64,000 bases of DNA from the NCBI GenBank assembly GCA_034440635.1, contig JAOTON010000386.1:248001-312000 (forward strand), written 5' to 3'. The translations under genes and the position numbers were made by a program. Positions within the stretch are counted from its first letter, which is position 1; each line of letters starts with the position of its first letter. Positions 11,901 through 23,374 of this stretch are shown here, piece after piece. The notes beneath the pieces were generated by a model, which saw nothing but the letters and a program-made list of their open reading frames with translations, was not told the DNA's origin and ran no database searches. The DNA comes from Lepas anatifera. Taxonomy: Eukaryota; Arthropoda; Thecostraca; Lepadidae.

Positions 11901-12743
11901 ACCACACAGCCTTCTACACGGATGGATCGAGGTGTGCCAATGGCACTGGATGCGCATTTGTGGGTAGAAATATTGAGCGACAATATGCACTCCTACCAGT
12001 TGCTTCAGTTTTCACCGCGGAATTGTATGCGATTTTCCAGTGCCTGGATCAGGCCTTGCGGTCGAGAACGGACCGATTAGTTATCTTTAGTGACTCGCTT
12101 TCGTCATTACAATCACTTCATCTACTCAACCACAACCCGTCGAGCTCATACCTTTTACCTCTCATCAGACATAAGATCCACCAGACTGTTAGTCGAGGGA
12201 CGTCGGTGACGCTTGCATGGGTGCCTAGCCACTGCGGCATCACAGGCAACGAGCTAGCCGACAGAGCAGCTAAAGAAGCAGCTAACAGCGACCCTCCCTC
12301 CGGAATCCGCGTTCCATATTTTGATCTGTTTCCGTGTGTTAGGAACTATGTTATCGAAGTGTGGCAACGGCGATGGAATGACGACACTAAGAGTGGTAAA
12401 TTAAAGGAGGTAAAACCTCAAATAGGACCATGGACATCAAGCAACGCGAGTTGCCGAAGGGGAGGAGGTCATCATCTCCAGACTAAGAATAGGGCACACC
12501 TACGCCACCCACGCTTTTCTTCTCACTGATGACGGCCCGCCGGAGTGTCCTCGCTGCGGCGGTAGGCTTACGGTGAAACACGTGCTGATAGAGTGTCGCG
12601 ATTTTGAGCTGGAGAGGATGAGGCATTTGCCCGGTTCACCGTCGTTGGACTCGCTCCTCGGGGAATCCCCCACGGTTCGTATCTCAGAGATATGTGCATA
12701 CTTGCGAACAATCAATTTCAATGTCATATACTCACCTTCATAG
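8976..12743 (+). pseudogene. I element A ORF2 (endonuclease, RT, RNase H), several frameshifts
   Basis: ORF2 nicks the target and copies element RNA into it. Endonuclease motifs are QWNCRGLRAN, LCLQETKL, LLGDFNAHNPAWG and GSDHFP. RT motifs are QCGFRRGRSPLDHL, FFDVERAYD, GTPQGSVLSVALF and the catalytic FVDD at about 11018-11030, in place of the more usual YADD. RNase H follows with FYTDGS near 11913, ELYAIF, FSDSLSSL and HCGITGNELADRAAK. A C-terminal CPRCGG-HVLIEC finger ends it. The largest open stretch is 10076-12529. Frame breaks lie near 9167, 9650, 9690, 9950 and 12450. The start may be 8976 or the ATG at 9012; ORF1 stops 8 bp upstream. Confidence 0.9.
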
Positions 12744-13026
12744 CTGCAGGACTGCGTGTTGCAAATTTCAATTACTGACTTACTTTCTACCATCACATCG
12801 TCTTTGAATAGCACCAACTTTAATGGCTAGCTGACCTAGGAGTGGAATGTGATTTTAGGCATCGGACGTCTTCATGCATGTTATAGAAGTTTAGGTATAA
12901 GGATGCAACAGACTGTCCTTTCTACCTGATCTGTTGAAGCCTGTATTGACATGTCCTCTTAGTTGTTATGGGCGCCATATGACCTGTGCTGTCGGCGCGC
13001 CCTGAAACCCCAAACATGATGATGAT
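12744..13026 (+). other. 3' UTR and tail of I element A
   Basis: Only the last 70 bp or so (from GTTATGGGCGCCATATGACC) is clearly shared with copy B, followed by a GAT-type tail. This is the likely recognition end for the RT. Confidence 0.7.
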
Positions 13027-13826
13027 GCATTGATATAATGTCAACACAATATTGAGGTGTAATATTATATTTCAACATAATTTCAACATTGAAACAAGAG
13101 TGAGAACATATCGGCCTGTAATATTGTACTTCAACATTAGAAAAACATATTTCCAATATCAAAATAATAAAAGAAAAGCTTGGATTGTAATGTTGATAAT
13201 CAATGAAAATTAGTTCATTTTTCGAGATTACCTAACATTGATGCAATATTTACACAATATCGAGCTAAAATATTATAGGTATGTCAACATAACTTCGACA
13301 TTGAAACAAGATCAAGAAAATATCGGTCTGGAATATTGTGCTTTAACATTCAAAAAACGTATTTTCAATACAATGTCAACACAATATTGATCTGTAGTAT
13401 TATATTTCAACCTAATTTCAACATTGAAACAAGAGTGAGAACATGTCGGCCTGTAATATTGTGCTTCAACATTAATAAAATAATATTGATAATAAATGAA
13501 ATTTAGTTCATTTTTCGACATTACCTAACATTGATGCAATATTTACACAATATTGAGCTAAAATATTATATGTCAACATAAATTCGACATTGAAAGAAGA
13601 GCGAGAAAATGTCGGTCTGGAATATTGTGCTTTAACATTCAAAAAACGTATTTTCAATATTGAAATGAGAAGGAAAAAACATGGAAAGCTAATATTAATT
13701 ATCAACGAAAAATAGACCATTTCTCAACATTTCTAATATTGATACAATGTTATAACAATATTGAATACCAATATTGGATTTCAACCTTTAATAAATATTG
13801 ATAAATATCGATACAATATTCGTTTC
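13027..13826 (+). repeat. AATATT-rich satellite, period about 208 bp (right block)
   Basis: This continues the array at 5884-6164, starting with the duplicated GCATTGATATAA. ATTAGTTCAT-like marks fall at 13209, 13502 and about 13710. The 293-bp interval reflects an 85-bp partial duplication. Monomers contain many ATATTG and CAACATT words. Confidence 0.75.
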
Positions 13827-13832
13827 CGCTAG

Positions 13833-14478
13833 GGCAGGTCAACGGTTTGACCCAACTTGACCTGGTATAGTCATGATGTATATCAGTTGACTTGCAGTGA
13901 CTATACAAACAATCTGGTGACAAAATAAAAGTTCTATCTTGGTTTATTTAAAATGTATAGAGTAATACACCAAAAATTGCTTATTTGACCTAAGGTGACC
14001 TTTTAAAGGTCCAAAGTCAAAATTTTTGGCATCAACTTCAGAAATGGGCTAAGAGCAGGTCGTAACCGATGTTTGAAGTTGATTCCATCCATACCTACTG
14101 AGAAAAGCTCATTTCGTGATTTTCCCCATGTATTTACAACGGGAAAGTCATGCTCTGCACATGACCTTAGGTCACCAATATAAAAATCCCGGAACAAATG
14201 TTGTAGCTTCTGGTGAGCCCAATATGTGGTATGAGTTTGAACTTGATCGAATAACCCTTCTTTTAGTTATGCGGTCATAAGCATTTTTTAGGTGAGGTCG
14301 CTTCACCTGGCCTGGTGACGTGACCTGATATTACCTTCAGCTGGAATTTTCAGGAAAGATGTAAAATGATAAAGGAACAGCTAGACTAAGTTTGGGGGCG
14401 CTGCGCGCCGCCGTTTTTTCGTCACTGGGGAAAAATCCGAGGGGGCTCTAAAGAGACCCCCACCCGGGCGAAGGTTAA
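13833..14478 (-). mobile_element. TH7 TTAA element, S-end fragment
   Basis: It matches the right half of the complete TH7 at 61381-62563, from AGGTCAACGGTTTGACCC to GGGCGAAGGTTAA. A GC hairpin lies at about 14397-14416 and the TCTAAAGAGA palindrome near 14445-14455. The D-end half is missing, replaced by satellite. Confidence 0.75.
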
Positions 14479-15268
14479 CGTGAAAATAAATTCGAATTTT
14501 CCTTGCATCCGTCACGCACCGATTGCACCGCGCAACGTTTCCTTTTTTTGTTTTGATTGTTGACTTGGCCTGTCTCCCAACTGAAGCTTAGTTCTAGCAT
14601 TTCTGCATTTGTATCGGGTAGGGTCGGTTGAGTTAAATGAAATCCCACCCTGTGAAAATTCCTTAGACGAGGCACTGTCCAAACGTGGAGGTGTTAACAT
14701 GTTAGTCAGTCAGGTGAAATTTTCCGTGGGCAGAGCGGTCTTCTCCCGGATTAGCTGTTGGGAGGCCCTGCTTTAATTAAATCTCTTTCAAGCCACTAGG
14801 TGGTCTTATCTTAATATCATATTTTCATATTACATAGAAATGAGCGGTTGGCAGTGTAGGCGGCTTTGCATATCATGCTTCTCTTGCCCGTTTATGCAGG
14901 CCATTTTTAACATGGTAACTGGGGGCCATTTGCCCCCCCAGTCAGCCGAAATGCCCACCCAGTGCCCGGAAATTTCCCCCCCAGTGAAATAGACAGATGA
15001 CTTAAAATTTGCCAAATGCAGACTCACCTAACGAAAATAAGACAGAACACCACCCGATTATTATAACTTTGTTCTATTTCTGGTCCCAAATTGCCAATCC
15101 ACAAAAATTGTGTTAAAAAATATCCACCCGTGGCTGTCTACTACATCGTGCGAAGACGAAACAAAGCGCGTAGTTACAGGAAATCCCGGCAAAGCAGCAT
15201 CAACTAATCACAACGCTGGAGATGAGCGCTGACATATAACCAAACATCCTGTTCTACCCGACTAGAAG
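14479..15268. other. No recognisable gene
   Basis: No domain or terminal repeat recognised. The 14920-14990 stretch is an imperfect CCCAGT-rich low-complexity block. Confidence 0.45.
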
Positions 15269-15276
15269 CCCATATC

Positions 15277-17753
15277 CAGGGGCGCAGCCAGAGCTTTAGT
15301 ATGGGGGGGCACACCAACTTTGAGGGGCACCCCGGGAGAAAAAGAGCACTTTTAACGTAACCAAAAAAATTTACTCTATCTTTGTTTATGCCATTTTTGG
15401 GCATCTATGGTTCAACAAAAATGCAAATCAAGCATTGACGGAGAAGGAAAACTAGATTTAAAAAAAATCACCAAAATTTCATGGAAGTAGCCAAAACACG
15501 ACTATTTTGAATAGATTTAAGGGCAAATCAGCCAACTCATGCAAATACTTAACATCAGAGAAATCAGCAGAGCCTGTGATATCTGTTATCATGTGAAAGT
15601 TAAAAAATATTGGAGTCGAAAATTAATTTGTTATGCCCGCTGGTTTTGTCGTGACGACTGAGCGCTGGTTGAACGTAGATTAAGTTCCTCGCCTCCCAGA
15701 ATCGCCGTGGGACGAGAAATGGCATAGTGATTTTGGAAGAATACAATTTTTGCTGCAGGAATAATTTGAGAGATACCTTGTGAACGCGTTTTAAGTTCCA
15801 TATTCTCAAGGATCGGTCCCAATTAAGGGTATTGAAAAGGTGAACAGGCCGGTGGTTTGGATGGGTATGGTGTGACAGGGTTGAAAATTGTGAACACTAG
15901 TACTTAATTTAAATAAATTAATAGAAATCCTGGATTAGAGGACTGTGCTCTGAGCTCAGGGGACATGTCTTTTTATCATCCCTTCCCAGAAACCACCAGT
16001 ATAATACTTTATATAACCAGGGATGCGTAGCCATCACAAGCCGTTTTAGCGATGCCTCATTCCTCGTTAGCTCCTTTTACAAGGGGAGTTTCCATTGTGT
16101 TCTTACTCTCCATCATTTCAAGACCAGCTCTGAGGCCCCCAGGTGTGGATCAGAGCCCTCCAGAGCAGCTTCCCCCATCCCCCCAGTTGTGCCTTCAGGG
16201 ACTAGACTAGCTCAGTGGCCCCAGAGATTAGGTCATCAGACTAGCTCAATGGGCCCCAGATAGGCTCATAGGGCCTTAAACCAGTTCAAGAAGCCCCCGA
16301 ACAGTTTAAGGCGCCAGATCACCTCAGGGGGCCTCAGGCCGACTTAAGGGGCTATCACAAGCTCAACGCCCAGACCAGCTTAGGGTACCCCCAGAACCTA
16401 GATCCACTCTTGGGGCCCAGATCAACTCTTGGAACCCAATATAATTTCAGGGGCCCCAAGTCAGGTCAGGGGCAAGATCAAGTCAGGGGCACCAAATTAG
16501 CTCAGGGATCCCTCGCCAGCTCTGGGCCCAATCAGTTCAAAAGCCTCAGAGCTGTTCAGGGGACAGCAGATCGGCCCATAGGGCACCAGACCAGCTTTGG
16601 GGACAAAAAATCAGATCAGTGGTCCCCGACCAGCTCGGGGTACCACATCAAGTCAGGAGGAACTTAATCAGCTCAGGAGCCCCATACCAACTCAGGGGCC
16701 TCATCAGCTTCTGTGGGTTCAGCTCAGCTCAGGACTTTACAGCTGCTCAGGAAATCACTTAATCAACCCAGGAGGCCCAGGTCAGCTTAAAGTGCACCAT
16801 ATTAGCTCAGGGGGCACCAGACTAACTCATAGGGCATCAGCTGGGCTCAGGAGGCACAATGATGACTCAGGAGGCGCCAGATCAGCTAAGTGGGTATCAG
16901 TTCAGCTCAAGGAGCAATATTAATGATCAGGGGGCACCAGATCGATCAGCTCGAGGGCCCAAATAAATTCTTAGTCCCCAGACCAGAGCGGGGGTATAAT
17001 CAGCTCAGGGAGCACTATATCAGCTTAAAGGACAAGGGATCAGCTTAGTCTTTCCCGACCAGCTCGGGGCCCAGATCAGCTCGGGGGGTACCAGATCAAA
17101 ACAGGAGGCACTTAATCAGTCCAGGAGCCCCATACCAGCTCAGGGGCCCTTATCAGCCTCAGTGGGCCCAGCTCAGCTCAGGGCCCCAGAGCTGCTAAGG
17201 AGATTGTTTAATCAACTCAGGAGGCCCAGATCAGCTTAAAGGGTACCAAATAGGCTCAGGGTGCGCAAAACTAGATCAGGGGGCACCAGACTAGGTCAGA
17301 GGGCATGGGATGGGCTCAGGAGGCACAATTATGGCTCAGGGGGCACCAGATTGACTCAGGGGCACCAGATTAGCTTAGAGGGCACGTGATCAGCTCAAGG
17401 GACCAAAACCAGCTCAATGGGCACCAGATGAGCTCAAGGGGCACCAGATTAGCTCCGCCCGTACGATTATTGGCGACGATGAGGCATTAGCTGGAAACGG
17501 ATTATGTGCTCTTACTCCTACCGGGTGCTTGAAAAGGCGACAGAATGCCCTAGCTCACGAAAAAGCCTCTAAATTATCAAACAATAGTTTTAATCGCTAA
17601 ATGCGGTCTAGCTCCACCTAGGTTCAACGGTGGAGGGCACCAAATTTCGAGCGGCACGACACAAACGGGGTACACCGCCTAGCGATCATAAGGGCACTCC
17701 GCCACCGATGGGGGAGCACGTGCCCCCTGTGCCCCCCTCTGGCTGCGCCCCTG
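15277..17753. mobile_element. 2.5-kb hAT-type non-autonomous element with minisatellite core
   Basis: The termini CAGGGGCGCAGCCAGAG (15277-15293) and its exact inverse (17737-17753) form 17-bp TIRs. The flanking octamers CCCATATC and CCTACATC agree at 6 of 8 positions, a decayed hAT duplication. The left third has no similarity I recognise, 16125-17455 is the 20-bp minisatellite, and 17452-17736 matches 2617-2890. No transposase frame is present. Confidence 0.75.
16125..17455 (+). repeat. 20-bp minisatellite array (second block)
   Basis: About 65 degenerate units of the AGCTCAGGGGGCACCAGATC type, many with AluI sites. The first part is more diverged (CCCCAG variants) than the part after 16800. 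Confidence 0.8.
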
Positions 17754-17918
17754 CCTACATCTCAGCCAGTACCGTGACATTGCATGATGTTCTCATTTCA
17801 CACAGTCAGTTGTCAGCGCTAAGAGCTCGTTCCTGGATGAGACGGGACACGGTGTAATCAAAGTGCGTAAGACTGGTTGCTGGTGTGGCGGTATGAAGTG
17901 CTTAGCATTTTTAGTGTG

Positions 17919-18952
17919 TTAACCCTCGCCCCACGGGGGGCCATCGATGGCCCCCCTAAGGTTTTTCCGGGATAGCAGAAAAACGACGAGCCGCAGCACC
18001 GCGGTTGAGGACTCTACCTCTCACTGCATCATTTTCCCATCATCCCTGAAATTTTTTACCCCGGGTCACTCAAGGTCAGGTCACCAGACGAGGTCAACCA
18101 AGGTCACCTCACTTCACCTTTAGAGCTCTGTAAGAGCTACATTTCAAAGTCGATCGATTTGAAACTTCCTACACTTCATGACCCCTCCAGGGTCTACAAG
18201 GTGTATATCCGGGATTTTTCGATTTCGTGCCCTGAGGTCAGGTCACGAGGCGACCCTCTCCCATTGGAAAAGCATGGGGAAAAGCTATTTCATGATATAA
18301 AAGCCACAAAAATGATTGCAAATGCTCAGACTGCTCAGAACAACGTTTTTGGACACCCTTTCACGGATCCCAGGGGTCATATTTGCCCTTTGACTTTTCC
18401 AAGGTCATCCAAGGTCACCGGAGGTCAAAAACAGTATTTTGACAATAACTTTTGACCTAATTAAGCTAGAGCGGTGAAACAAACACCATCGTGTTTGTCT
18501 TGTCACTGGCTTTCATTTGATATACGGCAAAGTCACTTTTTGACCTTTCGTGACCTCAGGTCATATTAGGTCACGAGGTGACCTCTGGCGGTCAAACCAC
18601 TGGCGGGAGGTCTTTACGTTCCACATAGCGGAAAAAGCACTGGCAATTTGCTATCAAATGTACTTTACCAGGCCTCAATAGCTCTAATGACATAAGAGTT
18701 ATGCCCAGTTTGCTTAATCATTGCATATTTGAGTGAAAATAGCCGATCTTGACCTAATTTGACCTCTGGAGGTCAAACCATTGACCTGAGCACTAAAACA
18801 TGCGAAGTAATTTCTTACTGAATTCACGCGAGCTTTCTATTGCACTTTGCAGATTTGCGCTAACGCCCATATTTTCGGAGTTAGAGGGGGGGCCATCGAT
18901 GGCCCTCGGTGGGGCGAAGGTGGCGCCGGACCCCCGGTGGGGCGCGGGTTAA
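17919..18952 (+). mobile_element. TH1 TTAA element, copy a
   Basis: A complete 1034-bp element. The S-end is TTAACCCTCGCCCCAC with a palindrome centred on CATCGATG inside it. The D-end carries the terminal repeat twice, separated by a GGTGGCGCCGGACC linker. The interior has dozens of GGTCA/TGACC words, many in pairs. It is about 98% alike, inverted, to copy c (27349-28382), implying recent movement. It is noncoding. Confidence 0.85.
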
Positions 18953-19227
18953 AACAATTAGTCTTAAACAGTGATACCAGTCGCTTTTTCTGTGGTTTTA
19001 TGACTACCGCTATGGCTCATTTTTAGCCTCAAATCTGGCTTTTGTATTGTTTATTTGGATATTTTAGTGGAAATAAAACTTTGCCCCTCTTTTGTCCTTT
19101 TTCTAACTCGGTTTGACATTTTTCGCTGAAAAAAACCTGACAGCCCTGGACAGCATCTATAATCTCTAGACATGGAATGACACAAAAATTGAGTAACATT
19201 TTTAAACACTAACGCGTCTAAGTTTTA

Positions 19228-20151
19228 TTAACACCCGCACTGGAGGGGGTCTGGCACTAACGCGCACTGGAGGGGGCCTGGTAGGCCCCCCTAAGATCTC
19301 GGAAACGAAGAGGGTTAGAGAAACGCCACTTGGTAGATGGGTGGGGGCTATGGTGATCTACATGATGACCAATTTTCATTGACCTAGGTCAATATCTTCA
19401 AGGTCAAATGAGGTCGTAAAGGTCAAATATTGGCCATGCTGGTATCGATTGATAAATGCTGTGTTTATGCAGAAAAATGGCGGGAATAAGCTAAAGGCGG
19501 ACACGGTTCATAGAGAAGAGGTCTCAAAGAGGCTTCCCCACAACTTTTGGGTCAAGGTCATTCAAGGTCATTGACCTTTAAGGTCACCATATGGTATACT
19601 ACTTATTATTTACACTTTGACTAACACTGTAGCCACTGTTTGGCGGGAAATGAGGATTGACCTTTCCCAATGACCTTTGACCTTGACCTTTGACCTTGAA
19701 CTTTGTATTGGGGTACCCTACCGATGACGTCATAGCATAATATATGTCAGACGGGGTAACCTCATTTGGCCGGACGCGCAGTGGTCAGTGACCTTGAAAG
19801 TGCAGATATGACCTTGACCTGTGACCTTTGACCTTGACCTTGACTTTCATGTGAAGTGACCTTGACATATAGTCCCGCTTATATGACGTTATGACGTCAC
19901 CACTTGGTCTTCAATGCAAGCTAACTGGTCCGACCGCGCGTTTACGGCGATCTCAAAATGCAGGTCTGACTTTGAAAGCCTATAAGTCAAAAAAGTTTCG
20001 GCCGATTTTCAAAAAGTCTTCACCAATCGACGCGATATTAAATTCTGTTAAATGCGGCCAAGTTTCGTTTTTCCGCTGCAAGCGGTTCTCCGGCCACCTT
20101 GGAAAAACAGGTGGGGGGCCTCCGAGGCCCCCCCTCCAGTGCGCGTGTTAA
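19228..20151 (-). mobile_element. TH2 TTAA element, copy a
   Basis: A complete 924-bp element with TTAA at both ends. The left D-end shows two GCACTGGAGGGGG repeats split by TCTGGCACTAA. The right S-end has a GGGGGGCCTCCGAGGCCCCCC palindrome-type terminus. At 19660-19700 and 19800-19850 TGACCTTTGACCTTGACC-like runs form direct repeats of the half-site. About 93% alike to the reversed copy at 54292-55216. Confidence 0.85.
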
Positions 20152-20379
20152 ACCCCCTCAAAATGGGGTCTTCCTCCCCTGAAGACACTATAATGGCCAG
20201 CACAAGAAATGCCCCCCGCCATTGACTTTTCCTTAAAAAATGCCCTGCGTTTATGCGTAAGAGTGGGAGGCTGCTCCTCAGCCTGTTCCACATGCCAGCT
20301 TATCGATAAGAGAGGGTGGAGCTTTAGCTAGTTTAGTTTCACAAAATGACGTTAAGCTAGTTGAGTACACCGGAGTGTA
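20152..20379. other. No recognisable feature
   Basis: Short spacer with a C-rich start and nothing identifiable. Confidence 0.4.
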
Positions 20380-20720
20380 AGGTACGAAAGGGGAAGGTCG
20401 GCTGCGGAGCGGCAAGACGTCGGCTGGAGAGCGGGTGGATATCGGCTGGAGAGTGAGGGGATGTCGGCTGGAGAGCGGGGAATTTCGGCCGGAGAGCGGG
20501 GGAATTTCGGCTGGAAAGCGGAGAGACCTCGGCCCGACGTGGTCATCGGGTGGATCTCGGCTGGACGTCGGGTTGATGTCGGTTGGATGGCGGCTGGACT
20601 TCGTCTTATGCGGACTTACCCACTGACCAGTCGACGTCGGGCCGATGTAACGCCGATATATGGCTTATCTCTGGCCGATAATCGGCCTGACGTCGGCCCG
20701 ATGTCAGCATGTTTACTGGG
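20380..20720 (+). repeat. 22-bp GC-rich minisatellite (TCGGCTGGAGAGCGGGTGGATA)
   Basis: Units of 21-22 bp starting TCGGCTGGAGAG are clear from 20409 to 20530. They then diverge into GATGTCGG/GGCCGAT palindromic units up to about 20720. Confidence 0.7.
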
Positions 20721-21449
20721 TATATGATTATCAAAATATACAAAAACACAAGCAGCGTAGAGACATGAAATACCTATTTTAATCCAGCTTACTCTTAAAA
20801 GTTCCAGCGAATCCCACAAGATTTGTGTATTTTCTTTTGTTTAGATGTATGTACTTGCATTGACTCGAGCTATACTACTCTACTAACTCTTGGCCAGTAT
20901 CAAACAATATGTCACTGTAAAATATAATACATTCACAGACAAGCTCCCTGCTTCCTTTTTTAAATCAAGAGGTCCCTAAACAAAATAAAAATTTGGGCCC
21001 ATTTTCAGGTCCCAGGGTAAAAGAGGTCACCAGATAGAGGTCATCAACGTTTCGAGGTCAAGGCAAATATTGAAGCAGAAACAATTTTTATCTTAAAAGT
21101 GGCTCATCAAAATTAACTAAAATTGATCCCAATGTATATAATGGATGCTTATTCTCTAAAGTTAGCCACCCTGAAATATTTCAATGCTCCCGCCGTTGAA
21201 GCTCTTTTTCTTGAAGGAGCTCACGAAAACACGTGAAACGGAATGAAAAATCAAGGAGAAAGATAAGCGACGAAAAGACGACACTACCCTGACGAAAAGA
21301 TACCTTTACTTAATGATTATCCGGACGAGACTAAAAATACCACAGTCGCTTTCAGCGCCACTGAGAACCCTGGTCCAAAATTTTCATGAAAATCTGAGAT
21401 ATGAGGTGTTATTTCAACCTATCGATTTGTCGATTTGTCGTGGAATGCC
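20721..21449. other. Unassigned DNA with one dispersed repeat
   Basis: No gene is visible. Positions 21164-21290 match 34618-34740 (CTTGAAGGAGCTCAC and CGACGAAAAGACGA are shared), so this is a fragment of a dispersed repeat. Confidence 0.5.
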
Positions 21450-23253
21450 CCATTTTGAGTAGAGGTTTTGGGCTCTAGCATCTCTGAGAGTTGAGTTAGA
21501 ATCATTTTTTCGCTTTCTCTCGTCACGGCGAGCCAAATGATGTATGATATGACCATATTAGGTCAAAACACAAATATGAACTGACCTCGGGTCAGGTCAA
21601 GCTCACTTTTAACCTAGCATAGTCAATATGCATATCAATCAACTCACAATAACAATTAAAACGCAATGATATCAAAATAAAAGCTGTATCATCCTTTTAT
21701 GCAAACGTATTGACCAAAGCCTCAAAACCCGCGCCCCACCGGAGGTCCGGCGCCACCTTCGCCCCCACCGGGGCCATCGATGGCCCCCTTCTCTAACTCC
21801 GAAAATATGGGGGTTAGCGCAAATCTGTAAAGTGCATTAGAAAGCTCGCATGAATTCAGTAAGAAATTACTTCACAAGTTTAAGCGCTCGGGTCAATGGT
21901 TTGACCTCCAGAGGTCAAGTTATGTCACGATAGGCTCTTTTCATTCAAATATGCAATGCTTAAGAAAACTGGGCATAACTCTTATGCCATTAGAGCTATT
22001 GAGATGTGGTAAACTACATTGGATAGGAAAATGCCACACCTTTCTTCGTTATGTGGAACGTAATGACCTCCGACCAGTGCTTTGTCCTCCAGAGGTCACC
22101 TCGTCATCTCATATGACCTGAGGTCATCAAAGGTCAGAAAGTGACCTTCCCGCATATCAAATGAAAGCCAGTGATAATACATACACGATGGTGTTTGTTT
22201 CAACGCTCTAGCTTAGTTAGGTCAAAAGTTATTGCCAAAATACTGTTTTTGACCCCTGGTGACCTTGGATGACCTTGGAGAGGTCAAAGGGCATATATGA
22301 CCCTGAAATCCGTAAAAGGGTGTCCAAAAACACTTTTCTGAGCAATCCGAGCATTTGCAATCGTTTTTGTGGCTTTGAGATCATAAGACAGCTTTTTACC
22401 ATGCTTTTTCAATGGGAGAGGTCACCTCGTGACCTGACCTTAGGTCGCGAAATCGAAAAATCCCGGATATACACCTTGTAGACCCTGGTGGGGCCATGAA
22501 CTGTAGAAAGTTTCAAATCGATCGACTGAGAAACGTAGCTCTTATAGAGCTCAAAAGTTGAAGTGAGGTGACCTTGGTTGACCACGCCTGGTGACCTGAC
22601 CTTGGGTGACCCGGGGTAAAAATTTCAGGGATGGTGTAAAAATGATGGAGTGAGAGATATAGCCCTCAACTGCGGTCCTGCGTTTCGTTGTTTTTCTGCT
22701 ATTTCAGAAAAACCTTAGGGGGCCATCGATGGCCCCCGGTGGGGCGAGGGTTAAGTAACCTCAGATGACCTCTCACTCAGAGGTCACGGGTAAAAAATTG
22801 CAACATAAACCTGGAAAGGGATCCAGGATACTACGATTTGGGAAATATGAAAGTATTTTCAGCTGTATCTACACAAATGCAGCCCAATTTCTGTTTTTCC
22901 CATGCATTTTCATGTATAGACAGGTCATGGTCTGTACTTGGCCTTAGGTCATCGATACAAAAAATATCGGAATACATTTCACTCGTTGGGTCAATTATGT
23001 GGCATAAGTTTAAATCAGATAGATTCACCCATTCTTTACTTATGCCTCCTTAAAGATTTTTGGAGGTGAGGTCACTTGACCTGCACTTGTGACCTGACCT
23101 GAGGTGACCCAACCTTAAAAATGTTGGGGAAAGTTTCGGAACCTATCAAGGATAAGGTGTGCCAAGTACGGCATTGCTTCACGCTGCCATTTTTCGCGCC
23201 GCCAAAAAATCCCGAGGGGGCCGTTCAAACACCCCCACCGGGGCGAGGGTTAA
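21450..23253 (-). mobile_element. TH5 TTAA element, copy b, left-truncated, with TH1 nested inside
   Basis: Host segments 21450-21723 and 22755-23253 align with the continuous TH5 copies at 29485-30470 (reversed) and 60603-62760. The S-end is a TTCAAACACCCCC palindrome then GGGGCGAGGGTTAA. A TH1 copy interrupts it at 21724-22754. The D-end is missing. Confidence 0.75.
21724..22754 (-). mobile_element. TH1 TTAA element, copy b (nested in TH5)
   Basis: It runs from CCCGCGCCCCACCGG (its left TTAA decayed to AAAA) to GGGGCGAGGGTTAA, about 1031 bp. The doubled end is on the left. It is more diverged from copies a and c than they are from each other. The uninterrupted TH5 at 29940-30000 shows the empty site, with a TTTAAA at the junction. 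Confidence 0.8.
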
Positions 23254-23374
23254 ATTGGCCTGGGGCTCCATGAGCTGGTTCAATACCCTGACCTAGTCTA
23301 GTTCCCGAGCGAAGCATGAGCTGCTCTGGGCGGGGGGGGGCTCTGATATACATCAAGCGTCGCCTAAGCTGGTC
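23254..23374 (-). repeat. Degenerate 20-bp minisatellite, reversed (left of TH4)
   Basis: Units such as GGGCTCCATGAGCTGGTT resemble the reverse complement of the 20-bp unit. The block is split by TH4 and resumes at 24204. Confidence 0.5.

Larger units (their letters stand above)
6165..13026 (+). mobile_element. Full-length I-clade non-LTR retrotransposon, copy A
   Basis: The element runs from CCCCGCAGGGG to a short ATGATGATGAT tail and is bounded by an exact 12-bp duplication. The order is 5' UTR, ORF1 with CCHC knuckles, ORF2 with endonuclease, RT and RNase H, then a 3' UTR. RNase H plus a knuckle-bearing ORF1 and a trinucleotide tail fit the I group rather than Jockey or CR1. It is dead by frameshift (one in ORF1, about five in ORF2) but structurally complete. 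Copy B is at 41739-48545. Confidence 0.9.

Noticed and set aside
19660..19860. GGTCA arrays as plain satellite DNA or a CRISPR-like array
   Set aside because: Spacing is irregular, and the words lie within bounded TTAA elements found in both orientations.
21724..22754. Helitron interpretation of the hairpin ends
   Set aside because: Helitrons lack TIRs and target duplications; here both ends are inverted and bounded by TTAA.
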